A stretch of DNA of 64,000 nucleotides. Source: Ligustrum vulgare (lineage: Eukaryota > Streptophyta > Magnoliopsida > Lamiales > Oleaceae). Where the stretch lies: contig OY743182.1 of the NCBI GenBank assembly GCA_963555705.1, positions 56,061,092 to 56,125,091 on the forward strand, written 5' to 3'. The notes below the pieces were generated by a model. That model saw only the letters and a list, made by a program, of their open reading frames with translations, did not search any database and was not told the DNA's origin. The first letter of the stretch is position 1; every line of letters begins with the position of its first letter. The translations under genes were made by a program, and so were the position numbers. Positions 59,008 through 64,000 of the stretch are shown one piece after another.

Positions 59008-60516
59008 TGATGGGTGTCGAATCCAACAAATAATAATATTTTCTGGCTCTCATAAAAATAAATTGCAATAGTGGTGAGCAAGGTCGAATCCACAGGGACT
59101 GGTTAGATTTAATTCTTCGAAAAAATTAAAAGCAATGAATTAAAAATAAGGGGGGGTTTGAGTTTTTGAATGTGAAATCAATTTGTAAATAAACGAGTGC
59201 GAAATTAAAATTTTTAGAAATATCAAATTAAACAAATATCCAGTCCAAGGTATAATCTCAGTATTGATTCACGAAATTGATTATGGATGCAAGAACAAAA
59301 TCCTTAAATCATTCTCTAAATTGGTTATGGTCATTGATACGATCTAACAACCTATCTCTCCTTACTTTATCGATAATCAAGAGACGCTCGTTGATTATTT
59401 TCCCAATCAATAAACAACCCTAGATACAATCATAGGATTTAATTTACCAATAGTATTAATTTCTAGAGAGACGACAAATTCTAACCAACAAATTCACACG
59501 AGTGATTTATTTAAGCTAGGTTATATATCTTCATAACATGAGTCAAAAACCAGTCTATAATTAACTATGTTATTTGTCACTTATATTAGAAAACCTAAAC
59601 AATTACGGATTTAGATTTCTAATTGACTAAGTATCGTTTTGACAATTAAAACAACGTGCACTTTGAATTAACCAATCAAAACAACAACTTCAATTCACAA
59701 GCAAAAGACATATAAATAGATAACAATTAAAGAACCAATTAAATTTAATTAGATCTCACAATTCTTGGTGAGTCAAAAACTTTGAATAACCTTGAACTGG
59801 AAAAATAAATTTAGCTACCCATAAACATTTGAAAAATAAAAACTAAAAGAAATAATAATAGAAAATGATATCAAACTCTAGAAATTGACGAAACGCGTTG
59901 CAGCCTCCTCTTTCTTCTCCTTTCTTTTCTTTTTTCCACTTCTTTTTTCTTCCTTTTTCTTCTTTTCTCCTTTTCCTCCCTCTTTCCACGTCCAGCAATC
60001 TCCCCAGAAAAAATTAGATCTTTCCTTACTTTTCTTTTCCAATTATATTCCCTTCCCTTTCCTTACTTTTCTTTTCCAATTATATTTCCTTTATTTTGTG
60101 GTGCCTTCTTTCCTTAAATATATATGTCAACTTTTCTTTCTTCCAATTTAACATATTCCTTTAATCCACTCTTAGGTCAAAGTTGTTCCACTTTTTGGCC
60201 CAAGTCTCCTCCAATTAAATTGTGTTGTTGGGCCTTCAAATTTCATCCACCAAAACTGTGTGAAACCCCTTAGTAATTTGAGACAGCTCAACAACAATAA
60301 GGCGTGCCCACGCCTTATGTCAAGTGCTCCTCTGATTGAGTGCTTTTAAATTCCAAGTTTCTTCCTCCTAATTTGTGATATTTGAGTCAAATTGATCTCA
60401 ATTCCCCACCTAATTCACAAAACATAAAATATGATTAATATTCAAAGTTTAAGTATTTAAAGTCATTGAATTAAGAAGAAGAATTACTAATAAAACAACA
60501 ATTATGCACCCTATCA
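59008..60516 (+). mobile_element. Solo LTR, 1509 bp, nested in the Tat element
   Basis: Ends TGATGGGTGTCG and GCACCCTATCA are inverted repeats, flanked by CTAAC at 59003-59007 and 60517-60521. It has no internal region or second LTR. The GGTCGAATCCACAGGGACTG phrase near its start is common in plant LTRs. A T/C-rich tract fills 59905-60125; its open frame (59885-60151) is low complexity. Confidence 0.9.
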
Positions 60517-60824
60517 CTAACCGAGCAGACGTGAAGGCCTTGTGCCACTTTAGTCCGAGGAACTGTACACTTAGTATCTTTATATGATATTTACAAAATG
60601 TTTGTGTTAGGAGGCGTCTGCACTTAAACAAATAATAACATACAAACTAAGGAACTAAAATCAACATGGAAAATCATCGCTTTTACAAAGACAAAATATA
60701 TACAAATTGAATGAATGTTACATTTACAATATCAGGTGCTGTGACACTTACAAAAAAAAAAAGATACAACAGAAAGGCAGATACAAAACAGGATCACTGC
60801 GAAGGGACATCCTCTGAAGAGCCT

Positions 60825-63507
60825 TTATCTTGAGGTTGGGAAAGCTTCTTTCACGTCACCCAAAGCCATCCTGGCCCCTATGTTACCAAAAATCCTCTGC
60901 ATAGCCTCGTACTCTGGGGTATCTTCAAAAGTGTCTTTAAAGTTCTGGACAGCCTCAGACACCCTGGTACTTAAAGCGTTCTCCACCCGTGTCGTGACAG
61001 TCTGCTCCAGAACCTCAGTAATCCCTGTTTGCATGTGCCGTTCCAAAGAGGCAAGGTCCTCCTCCGCCTTCAACTTAGCCTCCAGCTCCCTCCCCAGTTT
61101 TTCATTAGCTGCTGCCACCTCAGCTTCCAGCTTAGACTTGACTGCATTAGCGGCGGTCAGAGCCTTAGATGTGATAGAATATGCACGGTTGGAATCATCC
61201 AGTTTCTTGCACAAGGTCTCCACGTCTAACTCAAAGGCCTAGAGGTCGTGTCTTAACTTATCATTATCCTCCTAGAGACGCTTAGCATTGGCCCTCTCCT
61301 CGGAGGAAGACTTCCGGGCTATGGACAGCTGAGACTTTAGGTCATTAATCTCCTTTAGCATGTTGTCCGCATGCCGGAGAGCAGCCTCAGCATTTTTCTT
61401 GTCCCTCTGCGTCTCCTCCACGGACGATTCCACCTCGTCAATAAGGGCCAACGCCCTGGCGTTCATGGCCTTGGCAGCGAGCAGCTTTCGGGACGGACTA
61501 GCACTAGAAGAGAAGGCAGACCAGCCCTCCGTCCAAAATTGCTCAGTAATAAATGCAGCCCCGGATGGAGGAGAACTGGGGGAGTAAAATAGTGAAGGGC
61601 TGAAAGTGACATCTCTGGGGAGAATACTTGTTTTAATATGCTTGAGCTCTTCTGCCCCCTTCGGTGTCACTTCATAAGCTAAGCCTGGAATGAGCACAGA
61701 CGGCTCGTCCTCCAAGTCTTCAATCATTGGTGGCGGAGGTGCGGAAGTGGACTCCTTGCCCTTACCCCTTCTTAGCCTCTTCAAGGGTGCGGGATCCTCC
61801 TCGGATATGCACTCAGGCATGTCCTCGGGGAGGGAGGATGGTGCAGAAACCTCTTTAACCTCCCTTTCCCTCTTAGAGACCCCTATATCCGACCTCTTCC
61901 CTTTCCCCTTTGGGGGGACTCCTTTAAGATCAACCTCCTTTTCTGTGCTAGGCTGCTGGGGGCCCACTGGCAGAAGAATGGGTGGTGGCAGTAAGGCTGG
62001 AAGAGGGCCCTGAAGTTGGGCCGTAGATGCCTCGGACACTTCCTTTGCCATCCCAACTTGCAGGTTGGCCAGTACTGTTTTCTGCCTTTTTTCAATTTCA
62101 CTGCTGTGGCGAAGGGCATGAGGGATCTTCTTAGCCATGAGACCCTTTAAAGAAATCTTCGGAAATTCCTTGGAACCTAGTAAGAAAAAGAGGAAAATGG
62201 GGTTACGAACAGAAAAAGCATAAGATGAAACAGCAATAGGGAAACGAACTTACTCATGGCTCGCATAAGACCGTGTTTAACAAATAACTTGTTTTGTTGA
62301 ATGACCCCTTGGAAAGTGCACTTGTAATCAAACAAGCGCCTTACTGCCGCTAAGTCTGCGTCGCGGAGGAGGCGGGCAAAAGTGTCTCCTTCCATAGACC
62401 AATGACATGTTAGTAAGTAGGAAAGAAAAGTGAATAGGAATTAAAGAACAAAAGACGCTTGACACTTAAAGACTCTAAAACAAGTACAAGACTCACTAGG
62501 TAGGGAAAGAGTTCGGGGAACTATAATTTCTGGACTAGGGTCCACAGGGGAACTCTGCCAATCCCCAGCAACCAAGAACACTAGTTCCTCCAATTCTTTA
62601 TTGAGGTTGGGTGACCGGTGATAACAGGAGGATACGAGCCCCTGGGAGACAAGTAATACCAGTCCTTGACATCCGACTTACGTCTCTCTCCCTTCGAACT
62701 GATTTCTTCAAAGTATAGAGAGTGTGAATGATGTGCAGTGAGATGTGATGATCAGGGTTGAGCTTTTGCCACACTAACCAAGTACCCACAGCCTGTGTCC
62801 AGAACTTGGGGGGCCAGCTGGTAGGGGCACAGGTTATAGCTCCTAAGCAACGCCCTGAAGAAGGGGTGCAGGGGGACCCTCATCCCGCAATAAAGGGCAT
62901 CGTAGCATATGGCCGCTTGACCTGGAGGAGGGCTGCAAGGTCGGAAAGAAGGTGTAGGGTGCACCAATTGGATCCCTTCTGGCAGCCTGAATTTTGTCGA
63001 AACCCCAGCCAAATCAACCCTTCGGATTTCAGTGGCAATCTCGCTGCTCTCCCATGACTCTGAGTTTGGATCAGGATCAACGTGGTAGCCCGAAACTTTA
63101 TTAACCTGATCAACCCAATCCTCCACTTGGGCGGTCTCCTCTGCAGTCAGACCCAGCTCTTCCCTATGTGCCCTAAATGGGGCTCTAACGATTAAACCCA
63201 GGTCCTGGTGACCTGAAGAAGAGCCTACCGCCTCTTCTCTTCCCAAATCCATGTCTTGTTTTCTTCGAAGCTCTCTCAAAGATGCTTCCTCTTCGGGTTA
63301 TAGATGAGCCATGTAATTCTGGTGTTTTTCTTCTTCGCTGTCAGAATCACTCAAATAAATTATGCCACCGGTTTTCCTATTTCTCCTCTTAATCTGCTCC
63401 CTAAAGAAGCGGGAACTAAAAACCGATAAAGAGATGGGGCAGAAACCTCTGATGGGAACCGCCATTGCTAACATTTCCTGTGAACCCGTTCCCCCAACTC
63501 TTTCCAT
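60825..63507 (-). pseudogene. Antisense extra ORF of the plus-strand Tat element (Transposase_28-like plus coiled coil)
   Basis: From 63507: MERVGGTGSQEMLAMAVPIR, LSDSDSEEEKHQNYMAHL, then TAA near 63299, then EASLRELRRK, HREELGLTAEE, GYHVDPDPNSESWESSEIAT and MRVPLHPFFRALLRSYNLCP (the Transposase_28 pattern). An extra C near 62810 shifts the frame (WTQAVGTWLV in the other copy). Further pieces: 62395-62177 (FARLLRDADLAAVRRLFDYK), 62138-61272 (288 residues, acidic/proline-rich then coiled coil, LPRDVTFSPSLFYSPSSPP) and 61223-60825 (coiled coil). Introns may separate some pieces. Parallel decay differs from the 44431-47180 copy, so both come from a once-intact gene. Function unknown. Confidence 0.75.
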
Positions 63508-63917
63508 TTTTTCTTTTGTTTTTAAAGACGGGTCAGACTCATCAAAAGAAAAAGAAAATGCGAAACAAAATTATCAAACTCACAATGAAAAACTATAAAT
63601 AAAATTTTTTTGCACACACAAAAAACAAAGAGATTTACCTTCAAAGAAATCGTACAATTGAAATGAGGAACTCGCCAACGAAAGCTGTTGAAACGTTAAG
63701 AACAGATGTTGGGTAGAAAACCCTTGAAGAGAAGACTCGAGACTTATAAGAAAGGAAAAGAACGATACAATCTTTCGCGAGAGTGTTGCTGCAAAAATTA
63801 TGGGAAAACAGTAAAGGGATATAATGAAACGAAGGAGGATTTATAAGGATCCTAACGATCTAGACCCCTTGGTTTTTGAGCCATATGATTAATATGGGTA
63901 ACCCACACCTCTTGGGA
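63508..63917 (-). other. Upstream (5') region of the antisense extra ORF
   Basis: A-rich, then ordinary sequence with no frame; on the minus strand it would hold the promoter and leader of the extra ORF. It ends abruptly at the Tekay-like junction. No 3' LTR of the Tat element is present. Confidence 0.5.
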
Positions 63918-64000
63918 AATGTGCACGAACATTGGCTACAAGCAAGTGATGCAGGTTACATGATTAGCGATCGACAAGCTATAAGCTACTTACTAGAAAC
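63918..64000 (+). mobile_element. Second Tekay-like fragment (runs off the window)
   Basis: GTGCACGAACATTGGCTACA onward matches 50512-50594 with two differences seen (T/C and A/C), in the frame encoding VHEHWLQASDAGYM. Confidence 0.85.

Larger units (their letters stand above)
58503..60824 (+). other. Tat 3' non-coding region with a nested solo LTR
   Basis: No gene. It contains a two-copy 50-bp repeat (58860-58950) and the solo LTR 59008-60516. The rest is AT-rich sequence between pol and the antisense extra ORF. Confidence 0.75.
51524..63917 (+). mobile_element. Tat-lineage Ty3 retrotransposon (plus strand), decayed, 3' LTR missing
   Basis: 5' LTR, PBS, gag, protease, RT, RNase H, a second archaeal-type RNase H (the mark of the Tat lineage), integrase, a long 3' region with a nested solo LTR, and an antisense extra ORF. 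Several frames are broken. After the extra ORF the sequence jumps at about 63917 to Tekay-like DNA; no 3' LTR is seen. Confidence 0.9.

Noticed and set aside
59885..60151. 88-codon frame with runs of F, S and L
   Set aside because: Translation of a T/C-rich tract in the solo LTR; not a membrane protein.

Overview
The window is repeat-dense DNA from a flowering plant, most likely a eudicot with a large genome. The signs are plant-type LTR retrotransposons (Tat, Tekay/Del-like, Athila-like), a Cassandra-type miniature retroelement carrying a 5S rRNA-like segment, a CACTA (En/Spm) transposon, a hAT transposon, a captured plant LOG gene fragment, and intron-bearing remains of a plant DNA polymerase eta gene. 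I see no intact host gene, no tRNA or rRNA gene and no CRISPR array. The organism cannot be named from the sequence.

The deepest layer I can see is a minus-strand DNA polymerase eta (POLH) pseudogene, 37283-43198. It lacks its N-terminal exons, carries stops and frameshifts, has a hAT element inside one exon (8-bp target duplication) and a CACTA element inside its C-terminal exon. The CACTA element runs left from 37282 beyond the window. Its transposase gene (minus strand, six exon pieces) is split by an Athila-like element (24351-34342, target duplication CTTAA) and cut off at 23833 by another LTR.

Region by region: 1-5736 is a coding-poor LTR element (copy A) that carries an antisense LOG fragment. 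5791-21688 is a tandem array LTR-internal-LTR-internal-LTR of a related element in the opposite orientation, flanked by one 5-bp target duplication. 5737-5790 plus 21689-23833 is the LTR-like host into which these were inserted. 23834-37282 is the CACTA remnant with the Athila-like element inside it; the left LTR of the Athila-like element holds a 3.16-kb chimeric insertion (Cassandra joined to a LARD LTR). 37283-43198 is the POLH pseudogene. 43263-47554 is the 3' part of a minus-strand Tat element with its antisense extra ORF. 47555-51523 is the 5' part of a Tekay/Del-like element. 51524-63917 is a decayed plus-strand Tat element with gag, protease, RT, two RNase H domains, integrase, a nested solo LTR and the antisense extra ORF. 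63918-64000 is a second Tekay-like fragment.

The most informative observations are: (1) the middle LTR of the tandem array is a hybrid of the two outer LTRs, the signature of unequal crossing-over; (2) a Cassandra-LARD chimera appears to have integrated as one unit, with a matching empty site in the sister LTR; (3) a LOG cytokinin-activation gene fragment was captured by copy A but is absent from its relatives; (4) a GC-rich palindrome in the Athila-like LTRs changed symmetrically in both arms; (5) the POLH pseudogene was hit successively by two DNA transposons. All identifications are by reading the sequence; no database search was run.
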